64,000 nt of DNA, taken from positions 156,256,688 through 156,320,687 of the forward strand of contig OW121848.1 of NCBI GenBank assembly GCA_933228895.1, written 5' to 3'. Below are positions 32,741 to 45,275 of this stretch, piece by piece (the stretch's first letter is position 1; each line of letters begins with the position of its first letter). The notes below the pieces were generated by a model, which had not been told where the DNA came from, did no database searches, and worked only from the letters and a program-made list of their open reading frames with translations. The position numbers were made by a program, and so were the translations under genes. This DNA is from Platycnemis pennipes (Eukaryota; Arthropoda; Insecta; Odonata; Platycnemididae).

Positions 32741-32829
32741 GGTGGGAAGGATGACTGCGAGGCTATCCAGCGCCAAATATACTGCAAAAACAATTCAGTT
32801 GTCACGAATCGTCAGCGCTATCAACAGCC

Positions 32830-33480
32830 ATCGATTCTAAGATTGCTTTGATAGAGCTCGCCATTCGATTCTCCTACCGGCTGACATCTTCATATTAACA
32901 AAGGTCTTATCCATACCTCCTTCACGACTTGCTCCAAACATTTCATTCTGGGTCTTCCTTTGCCATTCCCTCTGTTTTATTTTGACGGCTCGATAAAATC
33001 GCGAGACTTCAAAATAAAAATAAAACACAATTTACAAAGTTTGGAGAAACCGTTGAATATCTTAAAAGCGTTCTTCACAATCATACAACTTAGAGAACCC
33101 AGATTATTGGTGCTAGAGTAGATTTATATTTCTTCTCGTTTCATAGCTACCTGATTCAGATTTTTTCCTTTGATTCCGTTATCTTTTTATTTTTATATCA
33201 CCGTTTACGTTCATCTCCGGTTTTCGCCAAGTTATATTGGTGATTACTTTCAATTAAGCAAGACTGGATATTCACTAATTAATCGCGCCAGGAGTTTTCC
33301 GCAAGGAACCACCATCTTGGGAGAATCCAAGGAAGAATTTAAGATGCAGCTCGCGGAAACTAACGCCTCCTCCTCGATACAAGAGCTCCCGCCGAACTAA
33401 CGCCTCCCCCGATACCTCAGCCACTCCACGGAGCATCCGGAATGGAAATTTACACAATTTCCTGAACACATTAGAAAGAA
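32830..33480. other. AT-rich spacer
   Basis: Nothing supported. The minus-strand frame at 32837-33028 has a charged KQREWQRKTQNEMFG segment that recalls retroelement C termini, but it is too short to assign. Confidence 0.3.
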
Positions 33481-33599
33481 ACGCGAGTTATGTCGGTATC
33501 TCCCCACCGATAAAAAAATAAGAGGCGAGGAGAGCGCCCGATGTGAGCAATTCGTTTAGCGCCAGAGAGCGAAGGAAGAGATGAGAGACGCTAAAACTG

Positions 33600-34110
33600 C
33601 ATCCACGAAGAGGGAGTAGGATATGAAACGTAAGGTTTTTTTTCCCGAGCGGTGGGATGGGAAGAGAGAGGAGGGGCTGAGGGATGAGGCGGGTGGGCGA
33701 GGAGGAGGGGGGGGGGCGGAGAAGAGAGAGAGAGAGATGAGTGGGGGCCCTCTGTGAAGGGAGAAAGAAAGGCTCTCTCGCCCCCCTCCCTCTCTCCGGT
33801 CCCACTAGTCGTATTGATCCCAGTCACTCCCTCCTCAGGCAGCACACCACGCGAATCCACGGTTCCGACCCTTACGCCCCTCCCCCCCCCCCCCCCTCCT
33901 CTCCCCGCCCCCCGCGCACCCCTTCCGCCTTGACGCCCGAGCCCTCGATTCCACAAACTCTCGTGTCGCATTCTCCATCAGAGTAATAAAAAGAGCTTTG
34001 CCCGCCCCTCCCCCCTTCCTCCCACCCCGCACCTGCGTAGGAGGGCACGGACTGCCCCCCCTCACCGCGCGCTGCCATTCGAACATGAAACCGAACTAAA
34101 TGCACCACGC
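33600..34110. promoter_or_regulatory. GC/GA-rich patch with C15 tract
   Basis: Strongly skewed: G/A-rich to 33770, then C-rich, including 15 consecutive C at 33882-33896. Frames are Gly/Arg- or Pro/Ser-rich low complexity. The purine-to-pyrimidine switch could support hairpin or G-quadruplex formation. Confidence 0.3.
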
Positions 34111-34399
34111 TCCGCTCGCCTTCCTTACTGCGAAACATTCGTCCACGACGAGCGAACCTTCATTATGCTAACGTTAGCGATATTAAATTACCTGAGGGTA
34201 TCTATCACCCATTAGGAAGCCCACAACTCGGGACCAATTGACCTAAAATGCCACTTGGCACTTAGCGGGGCGGGAAAGTACAAATCATCATTCCAAAAGT
34301 CTAAGCGGCAAAACATTAGCGACGGATGATCTTTGAAATCTAACCTCCACGACATTAACGGATAAATGGGGGGTGGGACGCATGCGGATGTATTTTAGA

Positions 34400-34490
34400 C
34401 TTATTTCCAACGCGATAACTAGATCGGCAACGCGGCGTCTCGGCATATTGAAGGCCCGGGTTCGAATGGGCATCCTCGACAATGGATGCC
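34400..34490 (+). repeat. Worn tRNA-like SINE head
   Basis: GGCCCGGGTTCGAATGGGC (34454-34472) resembles a T arm with box B, two bases off the consensus at its 3' end. Box A would fall near 34412-34430 (AACTAGATCGGCAACGCGG) and is poor. Low-confidence call. Confidence 0.35.
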
Positions 34491-35470
34491 GCAACTGTGT
34501 AAGTCTAAGTAAGTAAGGCCTTACTGTGGATGTTGCAACTAAACATTAGCAATATGAGGGTAACATTCTGCACTCAAGTCTACAACTACCTTATTTCAAT
34601 GTGCCCACAAACTAAATAAGACTAAGAAACATTGCAAAGGCGACGGATAACCTGTAATAAACGTCCAGTTTCTCACACGAAGCTGTTCGCAGCGCACATG
34701 TTTCCAAAATCTCTTCGAGGGAGATATCTCATCCAGCAGCTATGTAATATCCTAAAATCTGCGTGCAATAGCACACAGCGCACGCACCGTGCCAGCACAG
34801 TGGCAGATACGAAAGATACGGATGCAATGACGCAAAATCCGAAAAGAAGATGAGAAAATATCGGTCCCAGGGGAAAGGCGAACATAAGCCGAGCATTAAA
34901 AAACGAAAGAGAACGCATGGAGTAATGCGGCCACGGGAAACTACAATCATGTCCATGGAAACTGTCCGAAATGATGCCTCCAGGCATAGTGTAGTGCATA
35001 TTGTAGCATATCCTGCCACGATTGGACGTCTTAGTGATTCCCACACGATTAGATACGTTTATACGAGTACGTCTCGACCTCAAGAGCGTGCACACGAGCT
35101 CAATTATCCCATCATGGAAATATTCCAAAGAGTGAGGTCATCATCATTTGATTATTTTATCATGTTGGAAGGCAGTCGATGCAGTTCGAAGGCATTACGC
35201 GCGGTAATCAGTGCATTTTGTGCCCTAGAAATGATGCGAGGGCTTCAACATTACCCAAATCAAGAGCCCAGTAATGACGTAATTCACTGTGATGACATTC
35301 TTAGGCCATTATACCTGAACAGAGTCAATTCGAAATCTTTCGCGACGAATCGACGGACGAAAGGGCGGAAATGCAAATGGTTCATCAACGGCAACGGTTG
35401 CTGCAGTTCCAGATACAGATACTCGCACGATTCTTCCACCACGCGACTTGTGGCGAACAAATTCTAAAAT
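34491..35470. other. Mixed-composition DNA with a 205-codon frame of unknown status
   Basis: The plus-strand frame 34850-35467 starts MRKYRSQGKGEHKPSIKKRK and is basic throughout, with no motif I recognise. A 151-codon minus-strand frame overlaps it, which weakens the case for either. It is the longest frame outside strongly GC-rich DNA, so it is recorded, but I cannot support it as a gene. Confidence 0.3.
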
Positions 35471-35479
35471 ACGGAGAAA

Positions 35480-36200
35480 TTCCAGGGAGCGTGGCGGGGG
35501 AGAGGAGGGAGAGAAGGCTGGGCAGGAGACCCGTTCTTCGGCGAATCTTTCGGAAGGAAGGGGACGGTGGAACACCGCTCCCTCCCGTCCCCTCCCCTTC
35601 GCATACACACACACAGGCACTAACACACACTCCGAGAAAGGATTGATCGTTAAAATAATGTCTTTCGATTGTGGAGGGAGGGGAAGGCGGGTAGGGGGAC
35701 GCGGCGGAAGGGGGCGGCAGCGAATGAGGCGGGTGAGAATGCAAGGGGCGCGCGGGGAGGGCCGGGGTGACAGAGGAAGGGCCGAAAAAGAAACATGGCG
35801 GGCGAAGCGAATGCGGGGGCGACCCCTGCCGCCGCGCGAAGATGGGACCCCCTCACTGATGCAATACTTGCGACGACGCAGCCACCGACGCACGCTTCTC
35901 TTGGATTGCGGACCCACCAGCCACGGCAGGCGGAGCGGCAATGCGTGACACACTCAACGGAAGACGAGCCGAAAACGACAGATACATCCACTAAGTTGGC
36001 GCCATGAATGCATGAATTTCTTACACGTCATTTTGTACGAAGGGATTACTCAAGAACAGCGCTGGCATTAGGAGAGATCGACGCAGGAGTCTTCCGCTCT
36101 GCTCCCCATCGCTCTCCACGACGGAACGGAAGCCACGGCTGGTCGGCCGAAGCGAGCGATGTGGCATTTCAGCGTGCATCGACCCCGGCATGCATATGAG
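35480..36200. promoter_or_regulatory. CpG-rich patch
   Basis: GC-rich with GGGCGCGCGGGGAGGG-type CG-dense tracts and a short CA/TG-rich microsatellite (ACACACACACAGGC near 35606). Frames of 113-214 codons overlap in most phases without domains. Confidence 0.3.
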
Positions 36201-36289
36201 GGACCGAGAAGGAATTACGCCGCTCAACCTTGGGGGAGATCAAACTCTAGACATTAACAAAATAAGGTGTTACGGAATACACGGCAGGA

Positions 36290-36690
36290 TGAGGGGGTTG
36301 AAAGAGAGTGCAGAGAGGGGAAGGGACATCAATTAGCCGCGTCCTCCTCCCAGCGCCTCGACCCCCGCCCCTCTTCCTACCCACACTCCCTCTCCCCTCC
36401 ACCCCCATTTTTTTAGTGATGGGTTTCAAGTATCTCATTCCCAACTCCAGCCTACTCTTCCTCCCTTCCCACAGCCCCTAAGTCTGCACAATCGATATTG
36501 GATGGGGCTTTTTTTCCCTCCCTACCCCCCGAGGATGACTCGACTCCCCCCGCCCGCTCCCCACATTTCGGAGCCATTAAAACTGCAGCGTCGGCAAGGA
36601 GGAGCCACGGCGAGGTGACTCTCCCCACGCAGCTGAGGGTGGGGTGGAGAGGAATTGTGGCCACCGCCGTTTGCGCTCGTACATGTGCTG
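36290..36690. promoter_or_regulatory. GC-rich, pyrimidine-rich patch
   Basis: Two GC-rich segments: C-rich CCCTCTCCCCTCCACCCCCA around 36390, then a CpG-containing stretch to 36670. No coding signature. Confidence 0.25.
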
Positions 36691-36699
36691 GGGACAAAG

Positions 36700-39010
36700 T
36701 GATAAGCGATCAGCATTGTTTTTGACGGGCTGCATCATTAACTCTGCGTCCAAAACTGCAGCATCAAAATGGGACTAATACCATCCCACCGACATATGTC
36801 ATTTCTCATTCATTGACGGTAGTTGAAAGATGAAGGCGGAAACAACGTTTACTGTCTTAACTACAGGCCACGTAGAGAATGAACGCAGTAACTCTTTCAT
36901 TCCGAAGACCTAATACAAGAAAATATTAGAGAATTATGAAACTATATTCATTCCTTATCCCAAGCTGACTGCATAAACTATTCCCACGACGGAAAGGAAT
37001 CCACTCCCTGTAGTTCCTGCAACAGCCGATACACGTCCGCGATGTATTCAGTAACCTTCAAAATTGCAGTTTGCGAATAAAATCAAATCGAAAAGCCACC
37101 ACAGTTGAGAGGAACTAGCTACCCAACGAAGAGTCCCGGGAAGCGATTCGAAACTGGTCGCATGAAATGCAAATTTTGGGCCATGGATTTTAATTAAACT
37201 CCATTTTTAATCGCATGAATATCATTAAACTCAACTGACACTACATACGGAATAAACAGCTGTCAACGATAGATATTCAGCACCGGATCGTCGAGGAAAA
37301 CTTCCTTGGCAGTATCGATAACGAAATGAAAGAACTTACACGCTCCACAGCCACAGCATAAGCTACGCATGTACTACTGATACGATCAGACGATTGGCGA
37401 CAAAAGACGTTGCACGCCGGATAATTTTTAAAATCTTGGATACATACGTTGCACAGCCCGTCGCCAGATCTGATATAAAGGCGAAGAAAACTCGGGTTGA
37501 AGGGCATCGAGAAAGGCGCAGGAGTCGACGGTGAGCGGCAATGCCAGGAGCGAATTAAATCTCTAACGAGTTCCAACCTCGCCTAATACTACGTAATTGG
37601 TCAAAATTAAAAGGCAAAATTCTGCAAAAGCAATAAGGTGTAACAAGTCTGCTTAAACTGTCATTACGATTCCCATGGTGCTCCCACCTTCACAGCACCG
37701 CTAAGAGCTGCGGTTGGTGAATACTCCCCAGTGACTGGTTGTTATCAAAAGACCAATGAACACAAAACACGAGGAAGTGTTCAAGGTGCTGCAATATTTA
37801 GAGCCAATAATATTTCGTTATGCTAAAACGAAAATACGTACTCTAGATATGAAAGTCTTCCAACATTAAAATTTAATTTTAAAGGGGAAATACGGCCTTG
37901 ATAATTTAGATACAGAGAATGATGCACACCTATTTTTCTACAGTTGCCTACATTAGATCTTTGAGGCCTTAACATATTTCTGCAAGGGTAAAACGAGTCA
38001 CTATCCCTGGACTAAAGGTAATGAGAAAGTTGTTCATGTGATCCTCTTCCTGTGATAAAGGAAAGGCTAAATGATGAGGATTTTCAAAATTACCCAGACC
38101 AGCAATAATTGTGCTGATATGCACACCTTATGAACAACCAGCAAGTAGTCCGACCCAGCACGGTTATATTACATTAATCATACACGACGATCACGTTGTG
38201 TTTTAATCGGATGGATGAGCTTGTTTTCATAGGCTACTTAGTAAAATACGCTCAGGAGGAATTTAACCGTTAAGGTGGTTGCCACTATCATGAAGAATTT
38301 TACTATACAGGACAATAATCAAAATATTCAATGACCATTTAATGTCAAGATCCAAAATATTGATGACCGAATATTTGAGCATCAAAGCAGAAATTTTCGA
38401 GAACAAATCGAGGTTTCAGGTTTCACTGAATCCCAAAAAATAAAAATTAAGGCACATAAATGTTTGCATTCAATCACATTGAATGCCATTATTATGTTCG
38501 AACCATTGAGATAAAATTCTATTATAAATGTAAAAACTGGGAGGAACTAACACGAAGAGTATTTCCGCTCGAGTGGCTCCAAAATGTAATGAATTACCTG
38601 TACTGAACAAACAAGTTACCTTATTGCTATTAGAGGAATTTATTTTGCGAACGTTAAATACTCCCTATTGTCGTCACCAAATGAGATGATTAGCAAGCCT
38701 AAAGGCTTGAAAACCAAGCTTACTTGCACAGGACCAAAAACTTTCTAAGTAGTCGGCAGTGTAAACGAGTTAGACTACAATAAGGCATAGAAGTGAGGAA
38801 ATACCAAAACTTTAAGGGAGAAGCAAATTGATGCGGAATGGCGTAGTTTAAGAAGGGTTTCCGAAGCGTCCTCCGCGTCGATTTTTCTAGACTAAACGTT
38901 ACACATCACAGAGCCAGGTTGCAGTAAATATGTGAAGCGGAAGAGACAAGAAAAGAGACTTTTTGTGAGGCATTCGAGTCGAAAGCAACTCTTTTATTCC
39001 AAGTTTCGAG
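36700..39010. other. AT-rich DNA, no gene
   Basis: Only one frame approaches 100 codons (37277-37576 minus) and it has no domain. No repeat was recognised. Confidence 0.4.
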
Positions 39011-39099
39011 CCCAAAGGAAGTAAGCACATGCACCCTTTACAACCTAAATTCACTCGACGAGCCGTGACAATGGGGTACGGCAGGGACGGACCTAATCC

Positions 39100-39340
39100 T
39101 ATTCTGCTCCGAGCCGAGAAATCCTCCCCACCCCCCTTCCCCCCCTCCGCCAACTCCTTTCACCTGATCCGGAACCCCCTAAACCCAGCACCCGACCGCA
39201 ACCCTGCGCAAGCTATCCCTGTTTGTCCGCACTTGCAATCTCTGCCAGACACATCTAGAAGAGCTATCCGAGAGCTCCCCAACGGCACTCCAGTACCTTC
39301 TCCCCCCACAAGTAGTTCCGGCCCTTGCCAGTCCGCTGTA
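39100..39340. other. C-rich, moderately GC-rich patch
   Basis: Pyrimidine-rich (CCTCCCCACCCCCCTTCCCC) with a 152-codon Pro/Ser-rich plus-strand frame and two opposing frames; no domain. Confidence 0.3.
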
Positions 39341-40540
39341 CCCCGCAAAACTACAACAAACTCGAGCTATTACTACACGAGAGCCCCAGAAGCGCACGAA
39401 TTGGCGGAAAAGCTTATCAGCATCATTCAATACATATTTAAGGCATATTTAAACTATTTAAATAAGCACATTACTAAGCCTGAGTAATGCGATGAGTAGA
39501 CTTCATTTTGAATGCTCAATTTAACTGATTAAGCGAAGTTTTCAAATTTCTAAAAATAAAATGCTCGCATTTCCATCCTGTGGCGTCGTTTGTTTGTTTC
39601 CTCCAAGTACTAACAACATCACTCAAATGGCATTTAATTCCATTCGAATGTATCAAGGAAAAATTACTTTATATAAACGACTTGGGTCCAATGGCTCCGC
39701 AAGATATTGCACGACTCCAAGTATTTTGCATGTTCAATTTCTCTTAAGTGTAATACTAGTATTTAACGCCGGCCTCGAGCTTGATTACACTCGGGAGCAC
39801 AATGTATGACAACTAGAAAATAAGATTCTTTAATACCAAGGGATAATGTCGAAAAAAATGCGAAGGCTAAAGAATGAGAACTATTGACCCATTCAGGAGA
39901 GAAAAACGGGTCTTGCGACAGCAATGCGGATGGGAAGGGTCAATTCGCCACTGTTTTTGCGTCCATGGGCGGAGAATCGCTCACGGGAGCCACACATAGC
40001 CGCTAAGGCGAGAGGTTAGTATGTTGATGCTGATTATGTGCATAAATCTTTTCCGTCCCGGAAATCCAAATAAAATCTAATTTTCTGATATGTAATTAAT
40101 TCTATCAGTACGTAATAGGGTACCTTAGCAGTAGGGTAGTTTCCTTCATCAAAGAAAACAATTTATTAATGGCAATTCGTGCCCTACCATACCATAAATG
40201 CATTTACTTCACACAAAAAGATTGAACTGAGAAATCCCAGTTTACTAGAGAATTAAATGTTAATTTTAAGACCATCAGAAAAAGTCAGAAATGGCGGGGT
40301 GGGCAGCCTTCTTGCAGACGTACAGGCATATAGTTTACTTTGCGATGCATAGGAAATATTCGTCTCTTGAACTTACCATTCTATTTCAGAGCCCCTCAGC
40401 TTTAGTGATCATGTATCAATAATAGCCTGTGAAAACTATCGAAGTTCGAAAAGCGTCCTCTGTTAAATGTAGCATTAAAAGTCGTTTTATAGGCTCCAGG
40501 GCATCCTGCTCGCCAGTCCTCTGCTACTGCGAAACATGGC
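39341..40540. other. AT-rich DNA, no gene
   Basis: Nothing supported on either strand. Confidence 0.4.
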
Positions 40541-40572
40541 GTGAAGTTCGCGTTGCGATGGGCGAACTTCAC
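40541..40572. repeat. Perfect 11-bp hairpin
   Basis: GTGAAGTTCGC (40541-40551) and GCGAACTTCAC (40562-40572) are exact inverses around a 10-nt loop, in otherwise ordinary AT-rich DNA. It could be a small structured RNA, a protein-binding palindrome or chance. Confidence 0.85.
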
Positions 40573-42550
40573 GGTATGCTAAGTAAAATGAATACTAAAC
40601 GTTTTTAAATGAATCAACTGCATTAATAATTTCAAACATATAATAACCAAAAGTTAATCACAATAAATTAACTGAATAAATATACCTCCGATTACAATTA
40701 ATAAGCTTGGGAGCTACAATTAATTAACTAAGGAGTGCACCGTTTACTTGGAAGCGTCCGCAGCACCTCATAGTGGCAGTTACAGGAGAGTGTGTTACGT
40801 CACACGTATGATTGACCGGCATGCAATAATTTGCCGTCGCGTTTTCGCGCAGTCATTGTTTTTCACTTTTTAATTAAAGAGTAAAAATACTTGTCATTTT
40901 AAAATCGAGCGGCTTAAAATACGTACCTTATTCAGATGCCATAAACTTTCGATTAAGACGATAAAAAATAATAGAAAACTCCCCTATTAAAAAACTACGA
41001 TGGTAGAGTTTCTCTCCCAGTATGACCGCCTGTTGGCCGGAATTATCTGGAGCCCGGAAATCAAGCAACTTTTTTTATGGTAGCTGTGTGTCCAACTAGT
41101 CCCTCTAGTTAAAAATATCCGCAACGTAAGGAACGCTCAGCACACTCGGGTTCCCAAACAGTCATAACTGTCGTATTCGTAAAAATGGGTGTGCGAAAAA
41201 ATTAAAATGAAGTTAACACTTGCAGACAATCTCTTGCTAAAAAAGAAAAAAGTTTGGTGGCCACAGACTAAGATATTCATAATTGAAAATAAGCTAAGTC
41301 AAAACAAGGGGTTCGGAAATAAAAGTGACTCGCGTTAATTCAAGGAGATTCACAATCCCAAGCAATAAATTTTACATGAAATAATTAGGGGAGAGTTCTT
41401 TGAACATATTAGGAAAACGTTAGGTTTTATGAAAGCGCCTGAATAGTTTCGGGTCATTTGGAAAGCCAACACAAATCCTGAGACTCGGCAGTACACTATA
41501 CAATTCTACGACGCTTTGAGGGGTTTGGGAATGTAACAGCAGGGCATTGGGGGTAAGCTACTGCGCTTGCCCAGACAGCGATGAAGAAATATACATATCG
41601 TCTTCACTCAAACATACATATGGTCATGCAAATTATTTGTCGTCAAAATCCATTTTTCTCGATACTTAATACGAAGCCTATAGCGTTGAGTAAGGTATCA
41701 ATGGATAGGATGTTTTACTGAATTCTGGCATAGCATACTAAGATTACGTTAGAACACATTGTTTATTATCCAAGTTAAAAAAATCTTTTCGTTAAAAGCG
41801 TAAAGAAAAAGGAAGGCCCCAAAGAGATACGTTGTCAATAGACAATGAGGAAAAGGAAATTATTGTCGGCAGGAGACGTGTATTTTTATCGTGTAAATAA
41901 ATAACTAATAAGAAGTATTGTAAACTGTAAATATGTTGATATTAATAAAATGTCTTTGCTTTTTTATGCACAAACTTCCTAAACTACTTCATTTCAACAA
42001 CCCAACAGGAGATTAAATAATTTTTTTAGGGAAAGGTTATATGTCCGAAGGTTTCGCACTTTTTTAAAAGAAAATAATGCACATTTAAGGTTATACATAC
42101 AAAACAGTGCATAAATTACGATTTCGGAATACTGGAAATACCAAGTTTAAAGTGCAAACACAAAGAGTGTAATCGCGAGTACTTTCGACATTTTTGCGTT
42201 TCCCTGCATATAAGAACCCGTTGACTGACTGGGAGTTATACTCTCGTGAAATTATTCTGTTGGCTATGCCTCCTATTTATGACAAACTCAATACATAATA
42301 ATATATAAAATATGTAATCCCATTATGAAACATGAAAGGTCATAGGGACACATTTGCTCAACTTCGGCAATACCCGAATTGAAGCACGTCTTCATTCCCA
42401 TTTCCTCGCAAGTGTAGAGCGGCATAATGAAACACGTTACGGGCTTAGAACAGAGTGATCATGTTGAAATTAATCGACACAATGTGCCTTTTTCCCATTC
42501 AAGAAGTTCCATTAAGAGGAAGTGAGGTTGAAGACTCCCCGTAAAAGGGT
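40573..42550. other. AT-rich DNA, no gene
   Basis: No frames over 60 codons, no tRNA boxes and no strong repeats; borders the hAT relic on its left. Confidence 0.45.
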
Positions 42551-42554
42551 TTTT

Positions 42555-42985
42555 ACACTACAATTTTAAATCGTATCAGTAAATATGACCCAGCTTTACG
42601 ACATCATCTCGTGAATGCAGCCCCTTTCAGAGGAAGAACAAAACGCATTAAAAACCACTTGATAATACCTATCAGGACAATTTTGGAAAATTAGATAAGA
42701 GAAACAGGTAGCGCAATTTATGTGACGCTATTTCTAGACGAAACCTCAGATATCAGTAATAATCCCAGCCATCCACAACACTAAGATACTTCCACGATAA
42801 CGCCTCGGAAGTGCATCAATGATTAATTTCGTTCACTGATGTGAGTGCCGATGTGTCTGCTAATGCGTTATTTTCTCATACAAAGCATATAATTAATTCT
42901 TATAGACTGAAAGAAAAACTAGTTGCTCCGACATACGATGGGGCAGCAGTCAAGTCTGGGGAATTGAAAGGCCTGAACAGGGGCG
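42555..42985 (+). pseudogene. hAT-type transposase relic (ZMYM1/TTF-like)
   Basis: The plus-strand frame reads ILNRISKYDPALRHHLVNAA, then NHLIIPIRTILEN, a stop, IRETGSAIYVTLFLDETSDI (DETSD at 42737-42751) and a break. After a shift it reads DVSANALFSHTKHIINSYRL and KEKLVAPTYDGAAVKSGELK, ending GLN. The order KYDPxLxxHL, then F-x-DETSDIS, then DVSAxRTAxxLF, then KLVAQTYDGAAVMSGHxxGLQ, is that of hAT-superfamily/ZMYM1-like proteins; DETSD carries the first catalytic acid and YDGA follows it. One stop and at least one frame shift mark it as dead. The rest of the protein is missing; at 42980 it is cut by GGGGCGGATCCAGGGGG. Confidence 0.8.
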
Positions 42986-43040
42986 GATCCAGGGGGAAGG
43001 GAGCGCTGTGGTCGGTCGCCCCCCACCCCCAAATAATTTC
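42980..43040 (+). mobile_element. Start of another inserted DNA element
   Basis: AGGGGCGGATCCAGGGGGAA abuts the hAT relic exactly where coding similarity stops and is followed by a C-rich CGCCCCCCACCCCC. Ends reading (C)AGGGGCGGATCCAGG are frequent termini of DNA transposon copies in animals. No inverted partner was located downstream with certainty. Confidence 0.4.
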
Positions 43041-44640
43041 AATAATACATATGGATAGACTTTTCAATAATATATATATCGATAGATCTTTTCATTGAAG
43101 TTTTCACTGTAAGGAGGACAAGACTGGTGAATGCTTTTTTGCCTATTTATATTCTCGCATTTGTTTGCAAATCAGTGGGTGACCTCTCTGAAGTAACAAT
43201 ATTGCGTGAAATGTATAACGGCATTTCCCGCAATGCATTCGATTTTACAACACCGCTTATTATTTTACACATAATACTTTATATTATATATAATAATCTT
43301 ATAGATTAAATGTAATTGCTTTTCTGCATCCTGTATTTAACCTTAAGTAAAAGAGTATATTTCTTGACATACCTTTCCAATATAAATTTGTGAACATTCA
43401 ACGTCCTCTAAACTTACTATCATGTTTCAAGATATTGATTACGATGGATTTGACCGATTCATTTAATTTATGGTGTTTTATAATTCTAAAGGCAAGCTAT
43501 GGAAATGACATGCCAAATTACTCATAAGGTCTCAAACCCAGAGCGGTGTTCTTTATCTATCCTACTCAGAGATCGTGCTGGTAGGTGAGTCGTATCTTAA
43601 AAATCAGCGAATTCGAACTCGGAATTCCTACACATGGAATAGATATCACTAGATATTTTACGCAGACATGTTTTTCTTTCGGAATGGCTCAAGCAAGAAA
43701 GCCAATAGTTTCTACGCAAGAAAGTTTTCGATGAGAAAACATTTTGGGAATGCTACACTGATTTTTGACACACCGATTTTAGATACTTGATGAACGTGCT
43801 GAAATGTGATTTTTATGTTCATCGAAGACGGTTAACCAAATTATCCGGTTTTAATTTACAATTCAATAATTTAAATAGAATGCCATTCTCGGTAATAGGC
43901 ATTTAGTTTTTAATTGAGGTTACGCAAGTGACGTGCGGGATGCATACCTTCCCTGATGTGCGAGCGCTTACCCAAGGATAATTGACACCGCATGCCACTG
44001 GATAGAAGACACATGTAAAAATGGTCAGTCTTAGACATATATGACAGGTCTCCAGCTATGAGGGAATCTACTAATTCCAACTTCGACGCATAAAGTTACA
44101 TGGTCATCCAAATTAGTCTATCTGACACAAAGTGGCCGAAAACACAATTTACGTGACTTCAGGGAGTATAAGCGTGAATCTTTCTGTATACAAACCAAAC
44201 TTAAGTGTCATCATGAAAAGTAAAAATTTTATATTACTGCTGAGGTTTGTAATATGAGGCCTTGATTTCCGAAATTTGCATAACATAAAAATTCGTCTTA
44301 TAACTACTTTTAAATACTAAAAAGGAGTATCGAAACGTTCCAGAAATACGAATATAATTATACTTTCGAACGTCATCCTAACGAAAAATATCATGAAAAA
44401 ATAGACCGTAGTAGATAGGTCATCATTTAGTATTTTTCCCGTTAATGCAATTAATTCTTCCCACGTCTCCTATCTCCCAAATTATGTCCTCCTTTAGTTC
44501 CGGATACTTAATACCCGCCATTACTCCGTCCACATTGCCCGTTCTTCTCCTCCCTCGACCCTAACTTTTTGTAGAAATCCATTTGACGTAGGCAACTAAA
44601 TAATAATTAGCTTCTCACTGGTTTTAATAGTCGTTTATTG
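43041..44640. other. AT-rich DNA, no gene
   Basis: May include the interior of the element starting at 42980; no frame or repeat can be assigned. Confidence 0.35.
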
Positions 44641-45160
44641 CAAATAGTTTTGCTCCACTGCCACATGCATGGTAATGCATAACTCTCAAGCCCTTTTCGA
44701 ACAACCCTTTTGACGAGAGGCCGAGGCCTCATTGCGAGGCGAGCAGAAATTTCGACCCACGACCAAAGCCGAGCGGAGAATCTTCAAAGGAACGTCCGAG
44801 TGGCAAGGGCCCTAAGAGATAGTGTGTGTCAGTGGCAAGTCACCGAGCTACACGAACTACTTTTAAAAGCCTTCCACAACATTAACCCCTTCATTCGAGG
44901 CAAACTAGTTGCTAATACTGTTCAAGAGATGAATACACAGGATCTACACTTCGAATGTTGGCGAGCATTCCTTTCAGGCCGTATGACTCGTTCGTCTCCC
45001 TGTGTCTATCAGAATGTTCCTAAGGCGGCGTTGCGCTGGCGTTCTTTTTTGTTTCATTATTTTGTGCTCGCATGTAGGCACGTTCCATGGGAGGAGTTCC
45101 AGTCAAAAATATGGAGTCACTTCATGGGTCAAAACGAAATAAATCCCATGACATAAATAC
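44641..45160. other. Unassigned 148-codon frame ending just before a hammerhead-like motif
   Basis: The plus-strand frame 44710-45156 begins MTRGRGLIARRAEISTHDQS and includes LHELLLKAFHNINPFIRGKL. It ends 31 bases before the CTGATGA of the 45188 motif. I recognise neither a reverse transcriptase nor a GIY-YIG domain in it. The position next to a Penelope-type motif is suggestive, but the frame may be chance. Confidence 0.25.
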
Positions 45161-45174
45161 ATATGGTATGAATG

Positions 45175-45275
45175 ATACCACATGTACCTGATGATACCGC
45201 TAAGGCGAAACTGTAGTACCCCTGTAGAATCAAGATTGAGAATGTAACAAAGTTTATTCTCGATAGTGATGATGC
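45175..45275 (+). ncRNA. Hammerhead-like motif with conserved tail
   Basis: CACATGTACCTGATGAT (45180-45196) is identical over its 17 bases to the start of the 49010 copy. CTGATGA is at 45188-45194, a short CCGCTAAGGC stem-II region follows, and GAAAC is at 45207-45211. Downstream, GATTGAGAATGTAACAAAGTTTATTCT resembles the tails at 1801-1870 (minus) and 49068-49095. Helix I and III pairing is poor, so this copy is probably inactive. Confidence 0.45.

Noticed and set aside
32837..33028. Charged minus-strand frame as a retroelement C terminus
   Set aside because: Too short and lacking the GHILRHDG or GRGRPR signatures seen in the true copies.
35309..35953. 214-codon minus-strand frame as a protein
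   Set aside because: It lies largely in a CpG-rich patch with overlapping frames in most phases; the translation is Arg/Pro/Ser-rich low complexity.
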